A DNA stretch of 8,114 bases, from the NCBI GenBank assembly GCA_905234305.1, contig CAJOHT010000058.1, positions 1 through 8,114 of the forward strand, read 5' to 3'. The stretch comes from an uncultured Ruminococcus sp. (GTDB taxonomy: Bacteria > Bacillota > Clostridia > Oscillospirales > Acutalibacteraceae). Within the stretch, counting starts at the first letter, position 1. Every line of letters begins with the position of its first letter. The position numbers and the translations under genes were made by a program. Below the pieces are notes generated by a model, which searched no databases, was not told the origin of the DNA, and was given only the letters and a program-made list of their open reading frames with translations. Shown here one piece after another: positions 1-5,668 of this stretch.

Positions 1-87
1 AGAAGTACCGAATTTACACCATTTACACCAAACTTACGCCAAACGGTGCAGAAAGTTGTGCAGAGCGAAAACAATCGCATATTTTAA
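1..87 (+). CDS. possible C-terminal tail of an upstream gene (partial)
   Basis: Frame 1 is open from the left edge to a TAA at 85-87, followed directly by TGA, giving 28 residues that end NNRIF. Eight bases later a strong intrinsic terminator begins, which is where one would expect a gene to end. The other two forward frames are also open here but run through the terminator, so frame 1 fits best. Two tandem 9-bp copies of TTTACACCA (13-30) encode FTP-FTP, and a third degenerate copy follows. I recognise no family from so short a piece, and it may be non-coding. Confidence 0.3.
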   Translation, partial: RSTEFTPFTPNLRQTVQKVVQSENNRIF

Positions 88-94
88 TGAATTT

Positions 95-135
95 GACCTT
101 GATGGATTCGTTTTCATCAAGGTCTTATTTTATTT
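95..135 (+). terminator. intrinsic terminator of the upstream gene
   Basis: A perfect 10-bp stem, GACCTTGATG (95-104) with CATCAAGGTC (115-124), has a 10-nt loop and is followed by the T-rich tail TTATTTTATTT. It separates whatever lies to the left from the acetyltransferase promoter. Confidence 0.85.
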
Positions 136-141
136 GATGGA

Positions 142-170
142 TAGACAAAATCAGGCTAAAATGATATAAT
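142..170 (+). promoter_or_regulatory. sigma-A promoter of the acetyltransferase gene
   Basis: TAGACA at 142-147 and TATAAT at 165-170 are 17 bp apart, with an extended -10 TG at 162-163. Transcription should start near 177, about 28 nt before the ATG. The lipoprotein promoter at 3883 has almost the same layout. Confidence 0.8.
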
Positions 171-204
171 TATAGCAAGATAAATCGGAATTTAGAGGTG
201 TATT

Positions 205-792
205 ATGACAGAGAAAGAAAAAATGCAGAAACAATTGCTTTACGATGCTAATTATGACAGAGATTTGTTGACAGAAAGAAACAAAGCGAAAGACTTATGT
301 TATGAGTATAATCACCTTCGTCCTTCTGATGAAGAAAACCAACAGGCAATTATGAAACGGTTGCTTGGAAAAACCAAAGGAGCATTCACAATCGTCGCTC
401 CTTTTTGGTGTGATTACGGATATAATATAGAAATCGGCGAGAACTTTTTTGCAAATCATAATACCGTTATTTTGGATGGCGGCAAAGTAACCTTCGGAGA
501 TAATGTATTTGTCGCACCTGATTGCGGCTTCCACACGGCAGGTCATCCCATTGATTTTGAAAGAAGAAATAAGGGATTGGAATATGCTTATCCAATCACA
601 GTTGGCGATAATGTATGGATTGGCGCAGGTGTTCAGGTAATGCCCGGCGTTACAATCGGAAGTAATGTAGTAATCGGCGGCGGCAGTGTGGTAGTAAAAG
701 ATATACCCGATGATTCCGTTGCGGTTGGCAATCCCTGCAAGGTCATAAGGAAGATAACAGAAGAAGATAAGAAAAAATGTTGGGATAGATAG
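205..792 (+). CDS. sugar O-acetyltransferase (maltose/galactoside acetyltransferase family)
   Basis: Cytosolic enzyme that should transfer acetyl from acetyl-CoA to a sugar hydroxyl; the natural acceptor is unknown. The 195 residues match the usual length of the LacA/Maa/NodL group. Residues 5-55 form the helical maltose-acetyltransferase N-terminal region (LLYDANYDRDL; RNKAKDLCYEYN). Residues 60-182 are a left-handed beta-helix of hexapeptide repeats, seen in IGENFF, VTFGDNVFV, ITVGDNVWIGAG and VTIGSNVVIGGGSVV. His114 in TAGHP matches the catalytic histidine of LacA, and the family's closing VAVGNPCKVIRKI is present. The ATG at 205 is chosen because AGAGGTG (194-200) lies 4 nt upstream. The gene is a single transcription unit with its own promoter and terminator. 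Such genes are often annotated maa, but the substrate is not determined by sequence, so no symbol is given. Confidence 0.93.
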   Translation: MTEKEKMQKQLLYDANYDRDLLTERNKAKDLCYEYNHLRPSDEENQQAIMKRLLGKTKGAFTIVAPFWCDYGYNIEIGENFFANHNTVILDGGKVTFGDNVFVAPDCGFHTAGHPIDFERRNKGLEYAYPITVGDNVWIGAGVQVMPGVTIGSNVVIGGGSVVVKDIPDDSVAVGNPCKVIRKITEEDKKKCWDR

Positions 793-807
793 AACATTTT
801 GAAACCC

Positions 808-838
808 AGGCAGCCTTATATGAGGTTGCCTGTTTTTT
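808..838 (+). terminator. intrinsic terminator after the acetyltransferase
   Basis: AGGCAGCC (808-815) pairs with GGTTGCCT (824-831) through eight pairs including one G-U, followed by GTTTTTT. It begins 15 nt after the stop codon. Confidence 0.85.
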
Positions 839-845
839 CGCAAAC

Positions 846-917
846 TTCGATTTTCTTCTGTATCCTATATAATATAGGTAAAGGAGAGGATACGGTATGA
901 AAAGAATGTTGCGGTAA
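846..917 (+). promoter_or_regulatory. orphan -10, strong RBS and a six-codon reading frame
   Basis: TATAAT (868-873) lies in a small palindrome, CCTATA (864-869) with TATAGG (873-878). GTATCC (860-865) can instead pair with GGATAC (888-893), which would place the Shine-Dalgarno AGGAGAGG (882-889) in the hairpin; the two folds exclude each other because they share CC. The -35 candidate TTCGAT (846-851, 16-bp spacing) is weak. The ribosome binding site is followed by ATG at 897, but that frame stops after six codons (MKRMLR) at 915-917. It looks like the start of a gene whose body has been lost or shifted. Confidence 0.4.
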
Positions 918-918
918 A

Positions 919-1338
919 GGTTGCAGAGTTTGTGAAAGCGAGTATTTGTCCGTTCTTCCGAAATTGGCGGTTATGTATTACGCGGGAATAAATAATCTAT
1001 CAGTTCAAATTGACAGCGATTCAATTATCGGCATACCTTTAGAAACATATATTGCCGAAACCCACCTTGAAACTGATGTAAATAACTTCTTTGTTGCGTA
1101 CAGATTCCATTTCACAGGTTCGGATTATAATAAAAAGACAGGTATCGAGAAGGTTATCAATAACCCGCTCGAAAGTCTTTCTGTTAACCTTCCTGTCGGT
1201 TCTACAATCACATGCAACGCTTACGTCGGCGGCGATATGGTTGGCACCGATAACGTTTTTATTACCGTAAACTCTGGTGAAGGAGAATACGATAATGAGT
1301 ATCTCACGAGTGTAAATGACTACACTTGGAATTATTGA
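919..1338 (+). pseudogene. orphan copy of the C-terminal module of the choice-of-anchor A protein
   Basis: The frame is open from just after a TGA at 898-900 to the stop at 1336-1338. It has no convincing start: the first start-like codon is a TTG at 946 without a ribosome binding site. The last 92 residues (1060 onward, THLETDVNN to NDYTWNY) match residues 445-536 of the secreted protein at 1722 at 71 of 92 positions by hand count. Upstream of that, short echoes (LPKLAV and MYYAG against VPKKMAV and VYYGGE) hint at an internally deleted copy. There is no signal peptide and no choice-of-anchor A domain. Between the two copies I count about 36 synonymous and 21 replacement codon changes, so the module has been under protein-level selection for most of its divergence. 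It is probably a truncated paralogue; a small expressed protein cannot be excluded. Confidence 0.65.
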
Positions 1339-1343
1339 TTTCG

Positions 1344-1402
1344 GATAATCGAAAAAGCTCTCCGGAAGTCGCTTTTTATGCGGCTTTCGGGATTATCTTT
1401 TT
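1344..1402 (+). terminator. nested hairpin terminator after the orphan module
   Basis: An outer stem, GATAATC (1344-1350) with GATTATC (1391-1397), encloses an inner stem, AAAAAGC (1352-1358) with GCTTTTT (1371-1377). TTTTT follows at 1398-1402. Either stem could terminate, and the inner one is symmetrical enough to act on both strands. From 1403 to 1514 I see only AT-rich DNA without a gene. Confidence 0.7.
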
Positions 1403-1514
1403 ATACGGAAATTAGAATTTTCGCCGTTTGCGCAAAGGCACCAATTATAATTAGACTGCCTGTTTTTGCTTTTTTTAAAAAAGTTTTTTGTTCCAAAAAA
1501 ATAGCTGGAATTTC

Positions 1515-1543
1515 TTGACATATGAGCGCATACGATATATAAT
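1515..1543 (+). promoter_or_regulatory. perfect-consensus sigma-A promoter of the riboswitch leader
   Basis: TTGACA (1515-1520), exactly 17 bp, and TATAAT (1538-1543): full consensus in both boxes. The transcript should start near 1550, about 25 nt before the aptamer. Such a strong promoter fits a gene whose output is set later, at the riboswitch. Confidence 0.92.
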
Positions 1544-1570
1544 ATGGTATATAAATATTTTAAAAGATAA

Positions 1571-1650
1571 AAAGGCAAAACTGTCGAAAGGCAGTGACGC
1601 AAAGCGTAGAGCCTAAGGTGTTTTTGCACTATGGTCGTTTGGTTGCATCT
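1571..1650 (+). ncRNA. cyclic-di-GMP-I riboswitch aptamer (GEMM-I)
   Basis: The leader carries the GEMM-I signature. GGCAAAA (1574-1580) is followed by a six-pair stem ACTGTC/GGCAGT (1580-1585 with 1590-1595) capped by a GAAA tetraloop (1586-1589). Then come the invariant GACGCAAAGC (1596-1605), GCCTAAGG (1611-1618), and a second arm ending ATGGTCGTTTGGTTGC (1631-1646), which should hold the tetraloop receptor. The closing helix P1 is GCAA (1575-1578) with TTGC (1643-1646). The family binds the bacterial second messenger c-di-GMP and typically controls motility, adhesion and surface genes, which fits the secreted protein downstream. Identification rests on the conserved core read by eye. Confidence 0.92.
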
Positions 1651-1695
1651 ATATGTGTCCGTATACGTGGGCATATTATAGGTGCTTTATTTTTT
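1645..1695 (+). terminator. riboswitch expression platform (intrinsic terminator)
   Basis: GCATCTATA (1645-1653) pairs with TATAGGTGC (1677-1685) over nine pairs with one G-U, followed by TTTATTTTTT (1686-1695). G1645 and C1646 are also the last two bases of aptamer helix P1, so a ligand-stabilised P1 would compete with the terminator. The simplest reading is that c-di-GMP turns the gene on. This direction is inference: the overlap is only two bases and an unseen anti-terminator could reverse it. Confidence 0.75.
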
Positions 1696-1721
1696 GGTAA
1701 ATAGAAAAGAGTTGTTTGGTT

Positions 1722-3332
1722 ATGAAAAAGCTGTTATCTTTGGTACTGGTAGCGTTACTATCACTTTCAATTTTATGCGCACCTGTTTATGCTTATACAG
1801 GTCATGTAAACGCAGGGGATACACTGACATTCAACGGCGCAACGTCGAATAACGCTTTCGGCGATTTGCTTGATTGGACGGGTATCGTTTTTTCGGACGC
1901 GAATAGTATAATAGATGTAGAAGGTTCGCTTGCGGTCGGCGGCAGCTTTAATTCCAATATCGGTCTATCGGTTAACAACGGCGCTTACGGCTTACATCCC
2001 ACATCAACCGAAGATGCTTCTTTCCTTGTTAACGGTAATGTAAATATCAAGGGCTACGGCAGCGTCTGGGGACAGACGGTTGTAGGTAATGCGGAAGGCA
2101 ATACCTATCATCTGTCAAATATTACTCCGTTTGAAACGACAAACGGTAAGTATACCGTTGCCGACTCCTCGAAATACTTCGCGGACGCTTCAAGTACCGC
2201 TTACGCTGTGAAGGCTGCGGTTGAGGCTCTTCCCGTAAACGGAGAATGTGAAGCAGCTAACGGCACATATACCTTTAAGGGTAATTCGGATGCCGATACA
2301 TTGGTATATAATGTAGATGACTCAAATATCAGTTCGTATCTTTTCGATTTCACTATTGCAGAAGGTCAGACGGTTATCGTTAATCTTACTGCTTCCGATA
2401 AGATAAAATTTAAATACGGCGCTTTCAAAATAAACGGAAAAATGTCATCTGATTATCTGAGAAAATTCAACCGCAATATTATAATCAACGTTGTTAATTC
2501 ACCCGAGATTGAGATGACATCCTGCGAATTATACGGAATTCTTTTGGCTCCCGATGCCGATTTGTCGGGTAGAGGCGCCAGCGTATGCGGAACATCGATT
2601 CTGAAAGGACTTACAGGATTGAGCGGCTTTGAGCTTCATGCCGGCTACAATAACAGCTTTATTCCGTCGGTTTCCGCGTCGACTCCCGTGGTTTCAGGCG
2701 ACTCCGACGAAGAGTCTTCCGACGGTGTAAATATAAGAATCGACGTACCTAAGAAGATGGCGGTTGCTTTTGAAGACGGTACAGTCTATTACGGCGGCGA
2801 AATGAAAAATGTCGTTGTAGGTAAGGAATACGCTTTCCAGATGTGTTCTGTAAACTGGGATAACGGTCTGTTTGATGACAACGGCAACGGAATCCGCGGT
2901 ACTGTAGTTTACAGAATGAAGGTCGTTCATCAAAGCGAATTCAACGAGCTTGCCCGTGCCGCTAAGGAAAATCCCGAAAGATATACCGTTAAGGGTATTG
3001 ATATAATCGACAACGAGGCTAAGACAATTATTGTAAACTGTGACGCTAAGGATACTCACCTTGAAACTGACGTAAACAACTTCTTCATTGCGTACAGATT
3101 CCATTTCACAGGTTCCGATTACAAGAAGAAGACAGGTATAGACAATGTTGTCAACAATCCTCTCGAGAGCTTATCGGTCAATCTTCCCGCAGGTTCCACA
3201 ATCACCTGCAATGCGTTTATTAACGATGAAAAGGTTGACAGCGCGGATGTATTCATTACCCGCAACTCAGGCGAGGGCGTATACGACGATGTTTACCTCA
3301 CAAGCGTAAACGATTATACGTGGAATCATTAA
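1722..3332 (+). CDS. secreted choice-of-anchor A family protein with an unrecognised C-terminal module
   Basis: Probable surface or extracellular protein of 536 residues, likely an adhesin or matrix component. I start it at ATG 1722 because the reading begins MKKLLSL, a clean signal peptide (residues 1-24, cleavage near APVYA|YTG); a TTG two codons earlier is open but less natural. Residues about 43-315 fit the choice-of-anchor A domain: DWTGIVFSDANSIIDVEG, SLAVGGSF, the late LYGILLAPDADLSG and the closing GFELHAGYNNSFIP. An acidic Ser-rich linker (316-334) leads to a second region (335-536) that I do not recognise. It includes FDDNGNGI (384-391), which resembles a calcium-binding loop, and it ends TSVNDYTWNH. 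There is no LPXTG or C-terminal membrane helix, although this family is named for carrying interchangeable anchors, so the last module may replace the anchor. It lies alone between a c-di-GMP riboswitch and a strong terminator. Confidence 0.85.
   Translation: MKKLLSLVLVALLSLSILCAPVYAYTGHVNAGDTLTFNGATSNNAFGDLLDWTGIVFSDANSIIDVEGSLAVGGSFNSNIGLSVNNGAYGLHPTSTEDASFLVNGNVNIKGYGSVWGQTVVGNAEGNTYHLSNITPFETTNGKYTVADSSKYFADASSTAYAVKAAVEALPVNGECEAANGTYTFKGNSDADTLVYNVDDSNISSYLFDFTIAEGQTVIVNLTASDKIKFKYGAFKINGKMSSDYLRKFNRNIIINVVNSPEIEMTSCELYGILLAPDADLSGRGASVCGTSILKGLTGLSGFELHAGYNNSFIPSVSASTPVVSGDSDEESSDGVNIRIDVPKKMAVAFEDGTVYYGGEMKNVVVGKEYAFQMCSVNWDNGLFDDNGNGIRGTVVYRMKVVHQSEFNELARAAKENPERYTVKGIDIIDNEAKTIIVNCDAKDTHLETDVNNFFIAYRFHFTGSDYKKKTGIDNVVNNPLESLSVNLPAGSTITCNAFINDEKVDSADVFITRNSGEGVYDDVYLTSVNDYTWNH
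3054..3332 (+). repeat. direct repeat, second copy of the C-terminal module
   Basis: This stretch repeats 1060-1338 in the same orientation with no length change. I count 68 mismatches in 276 coding bases, about 75% identity, spread mainly over third codon positions. Both copies end at the same residue with a stop codon. A repeat this diverged is an old duplication rather than a recent tandem event. Confidence 0.9.
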
Positions 3333-3380
3333 TCTGTAAGCATTATAATAAGGGACTATGAATCTCCCGAAAAACAAAAC

Positions 3381-3416
3381 AGCGCATAACCGTTATCCTT
3401 CGGTTATGCGCTTTTT
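3381..3416 (+). terminator. strong intrinsic terminator after the surface protein
   Basis: A perfect 12-bp stem, AGCGCATAACCG (3381-3392) with CGGTTATGCGCT (3401-3412), has an 8-nt loop and is followed by TTTT. It is the strongest terminator in the window. Confidence 0.93.
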
Positions 3417-3471
3417 ATATCTTGCGGTTGTTTTTTAAAAGCAGTAAACAGTATTGAAAAAAATGGTCTGA

Positions 3472-3717
3472 TATGATAATATAGTTAAAGTAAAGACTCA
3501 AAAAACCGATAGAGGATTACACCCGACTCAAAAAGCAGTGAGACTAATGGAAATACTTATTTCATTAGTAACTATTGAAAATCAGATAGTATTAGATCCT
3601 TTCTGTGGGTGTGGAACAACTCTTGTTGCGGCTAAAAATTTGAATCGAGATTATATTGGATTTGAAATAAATAAAGAGTATTATAACAGAATGGTAAATA
3701 GAATTTGTAATGATTAA
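3472..3717 (+). pseudogene. C-terminal remnant of a beta-class DNA methyltransferase
   Basis: An 81-codon frame opens after TGA 3469-3471 and ends at TAA 3715-3717. It has no ATG before 3547, which already lies inside the conserved part. It reads HPTQKAVRLMEILI, then VLDPFCGCGTTLVAA, then NLNRDYIGFEINKEYYNRMVNRI. These are the motif X region (HPTQK), the S-adenosylmethionine-binding motif I (DPFCGCGTT) and motif II/III of amino-methyltransferases (N6-adenine or N4-cytosine) with beta-type motif order. The catalytic DPPY motif and the target-recognition region should lie upstream, and they are absent: that DNA is the terminator and the surface gene. The fragment therefore cannot methylate DNA. 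The DNA is visibly more AT-rich than its neighbours, which suggests it came from a mobile element or a restriction system. Confidence 0.85.
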
Positions 3718-3780
3718 ATGTAAAATAGGGTTAAATCATTACTGGATATAATTAGTTTGGATAAGAATAATCAAAACTTG

Positions 3781-3834
3781 AATCCCTGGAAACCTCTTTT
3801 TGTTAAGAAGGTTTTTAGGGATTGTTGTTTTTTA
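3781..3834 (+). terminator. intrinsic terminator downstream of the methyltransferase remnant
   Basis: AATCCCT (3781-3787) pairs with AGGGATT (3817-3823), and after a 2-nt internal loop AAACCT (3790-3795) pairs with AGGTTT (3809-3814). A T-rich tail, GTTGTTTTTT, follows. It probably belonged to the lost methyltransferase gene. Apart from this and the remnant, 3417-3882 holds no gene that I can see. Confidence 0.75.
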
Positions 3835-3882
3835 TAATCTATAGATAGGTTGAGATTTTAACCTATATAAAAGATTTAGTGA

Positions 3883-3911
3883 TAGACAAAAACGCATATA
3901 TATGATAAAAT
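3883..3911 (+). promoter_or_regulatory. promoter of the lipoprotein-phosphatase operon
   Basis: TAGACA (3883-3888), 17 bp, TAAAAT (3906-3911), with an extended -10 TG at 3903-3904. It shares the TAGACAAAA block, the spacing and the TGATA context with the acetyltransferase promoter at 142. Confidence 0.75.
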
Positions 3912-3936
3912 CTTTTTATGGTGAAGGGAGTTTAAT

Positions 3937-4377
3937 ATGAAAAGAGCGGGATTGATCGTTGGATGTTTACTTATGCTGCTGTTTTTATTCGGCTGTACGT
4001 CAGAGGAGTTAGAGGATATGAATACTAAAAACAATAAGACCGTGACTTTTATAAACGAAGTTAACGAAGCGGACGTATGGATATTGCCTAAAACAGAAGA
4101 AAACCTTAAAACAACTGTATGGGGAAAGGCTACAATATCAAAAATAAAAAAGAATGAGAGCCGTAAGGCTGTGCTTTGCGAAGCGGGGGACAATGGCCTT
4201 TATATTTTCAGGATGATTGATACCGACAGCTTTTACTATTCCGCAAATGATATTACGCTTAAAGCGGACTGGAGCTTAAAGATAAAAGAAAAAGATTTAA
4301 ACTCCTTTGTATTAGAAGTTACGGACGAAAACGGCGATTTAAAAAACACTTACGAAGTGTTTTCAGCAAGGCTTTAG
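3937..4377 (+). CDS. small lipoprotein of unknown function
   Basis: The 146 residues begin with a lipoprotein signal: MKR, a hydrophobic stretch (4-18) and the lipobox LFGC, with Cys20 as the expected lipidated residue. The mature protein would sit on the outer face of the cytoplasmic membrane. The rest is a short soluble domain with VTFINEVNEADVWILP, TTVWGKATISKI and a C-terminal FVLEVTDENGDLKNTYEVF, which looks beta-rich; I recognise no family. The start is supported by GAAGGGAG (3923-3930), 6 nt before the ATG. The tyrosine phosphatase gene begins 10 nt after the stop, with its ribosome binding site GAGGTGA overlapping the end of this gene, so the two are translated from one message. The partner suggests a role in the same surface signalling or dephosphorylation process, which is inference. 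Confidence 0.85.
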   Translation: MKRAGLIVGCLLMLLFLFGCTSEELEDMNTKNNKTVTFINEVNEADVWILPKTEENLKTTVWGKATISKIKKNESRKAVLCEAGDNGLYIFRMIDTDSFYYSANDITLKADWSLKIKEKDLNSFVLEVTDENGDLKNTYEVFSARL

Positions 4378-4387
4378 AGGTGATTTA

Positions 4388-5485
4388 ATGTTGCGTTCAA
4401 TGCGAATAAAAATTTTTATATCTATTCTTACGGCAGTAGCTTTGGTTGCGATATATTTTTCTCAATATGCTGTTTTAGCCAGTAAGCAAAAGGAGAAGAA
4501 GTTCATGCTCACAGCTCCTAAAAACGGAGCTTGTGTTGATATTACGAACCCGCTGGTAAAGGATTGGTGGGAGAATTATGAAAAATTCTCATCCGCCGAA
4601 TTTGAAACGGTTCAGGAACGCGCCAAGCCTTCTCCGATTACGCTGAAATGGCAGGGGGGGAAGAACTGTAATTATACGCTTTACCTCAGTACAAGTCCAA
4701 AGCTAAAAAAGAGCCGTGTATTTAAAACTAAACAGAAAAGTATTAAGCTCTATAATTTACTGCGTAATCAAAAGTATTATTGGAGAGTTAGCGAAAAAAA
4801 AGGAAAAACAAAAACACTGTCAAAAATTCGCAGCTTTAAAACAAACAATATAGCGCGTGTTATTTACGCAAAGGGAGTCGCGAATATCCGCGATATCGGC
4901 GGATATAAAACCGAGAACGGAAGCCGTACAAAACAGGGACTCGTTTACCGTTCCGCGAATCTTGACAATATAACTATATCAGGCAAAAAAGTTTTAACGG
5001 AAGAACTGGAAATAAAAACAGATTTAGATTTAAGGAAAGACGAAGAAGGTACCGCAGGAACAGATTCTCCCGCGCTGGACGATTATCTGCATCGGCGCGG
5101 TTCTAATTACGAGGATATTTTTGAGTACGGCGAAACTAAAGACCGTTTTATTCTTGGCGTAAAGGAGTTTGCGGATAAAAGCAATTATCCTATACTGTTC
5201 CACTGCACGTACGGCCGCGACCGTACAGGCACGCTGGCGTTTGTACTGAATGGATTGCTCGGCGTAAGTAAAAAGAATCTCTTCAGGGATTACGAGCTTT
5301 CGTTCCTGACGAGGAAGGGCAGCAGTAAAGCGGCAGAGTATATTTCAAAATTTGACCGTTTATATGACAGGATGGCTTCGTATAACGATAAATCTATGCC
5401 TTTAAGCTATAATATCGAGTGCTTCCTTATGAACGCGGGTGTAACTGAGGAGGAAATCCAAAGCATAAAAGAAATTCTCGCGTAG
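4388..5485 (+). CDS. membrane-anchored tyrosine phosphatase with an FN3-like domain
   Basis: A 365-residue protein with one N-terminal hydrophobic segment (about 7-30) that should act as an uncleaved signal anchor and place the rest outside the cell. Residues about 80-152 look like a fibronectin type III or similar beta-sandwich (PITLKWQGG; YTLYLSTSP; KYYWRV; IRSFKT). The catalytic part, about 155-365, matches the bacterial tyrosine phosphatase family (Y_phosphatase3): NIRDIGGY (166-173), GLVYRSANL (184-192), TDLDLRKDEE (211-220) and the CX5R loop HCTYGRDRTGT (272-282) with Cys273 and Arg279 intact. The family removes phosphate from phosphotyrosine, and some members act on phosphoinositides. 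An external location suggests a non-cytosolic substrate. The ATG at 4388 follows GAGGTGA (4376-4382). It is the second gene of the lipoprotein operon. No clear terminator precedes the tRNA promoter. Confidence 0.88.
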   Translation: MLRSMRIKIFISILTAVALVAIYFSQYAVLASKQKEKKFMLTAPKNGACVDITNPLVKDWWENYEKFSSAEFETVQERAKPSPITLKWQGGKNCNYTLYLSTSPKLKKSRVFKTKQKSIKLYNLLRNQKYYWRVSEKKGKTKTLSKIRSFKTNNIARVIYAKGVANIRDIGGYKTENGSRTKQGLVYRSANLDNITISGKKVLTEELEIKTDLDLRKDEEGTAGTDSPALDDYLHRRGSNYEDIFEYGETKDRFILGVKEFADKSNYPILFHCTYGRDRTGTLAFVLNGLLGVSKKNLFRDYELSFLTRKGSSKAAEYISKFDRLYDRMASYNDKSMPLSYNIECFLMNAGVTEEEIQSIKEILA

Positions 5486-5508
5486 TTTAACTTATCCTGT
5501 AATAAGGA

Positions 5509-5537
5509 TTGAACTTAAAAAGAAAAAATGATATAAT
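5509..5537 (+). promoter_or_regulatory. tRNA promoter
   Basis: TTGAAC (5509-5514), 17 bp, TATAAT (5532-5537), with an extended -10 TG at 5529-5530. The tRNA begins 9 nt after the -10 box, so the 5' leader is very short. Confidence 0.8.
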
Positions 5538-5545
5538 ATACCTAC

Positions 5546-5622
5546 GGGGGCTTAGCTCAGCTGGTCAGAGCGTTTGCTTGACATGCAAGAGGTCACTGGT
5601 TCGAGCCCAGCAGTCCCCACCA
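5546..5622 (+). tRNA. tRNA-Val (anticodon GAC)
   Basis: All arms fold. The acceptor stem is GGGGGCT (5546-5552) with AGTCCCC (5612-5618), including one G-U. The D stem is GCTC/GAGC. The anticodon stem is TTTGC/GCAAG with loop TTGACAT (5578-5584), placing GAC at 5580-5582, and the T loop is TTCGAGC (5600-5606). CCA is encoded (5620-5622). The anticodon reads valine codons GUC and GUU. The T stem ACTGG/CCAGC has an A-C mismatch at its outer pair (5595 with 5611), where a base pair is usual. Confidence 0.95.
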
Positions 5623-5659
5623 AAAAAGCAGGGAATACAAAAGTATTCTCTGCTTTTTT
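5623..5659 (+). terminator. intrinsic terminator of the tRNA gene
   Basis: AAAAAGCAG and GAATAC (5623-5638, one mismatch) pair with GTATTC and CTGCTTTTT (5643-5658) around an AAAA loop, running into a T tract. It begins at the end of the tRNA, so the tRNA is transcribed alone. Confidence 0.88.
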
Positions 5660-5668
5660 ATTATGAAA

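Noticed and set aside
13..41. Short TTTACACCA repeats as a CRISPR array or iteron origin
   Set aside because: Only two exact 9-bp copies with no spacers, inside a likely coding tail; no replication or Cas gene nearby.
295..843. 182-codon minus-strand frame opposite the acetyltransferase
   Set aside because: Shadow of a well-supported gene on the other strand, with no ribosome binding site or recognisable motif.
2694..3104. 136-codon minus-strand frame inside the surface protein
   Set aside because: Antisense shadow; the plus-strand frame has signal peptide, domain motifs and a paralogous copy.
3876..4193. 105-codon minus-strand frame over the lipoprotein start
   Set aside because: Overlaps a promoter, RBS and lipobox on the plus strand and shows no motif of its own.
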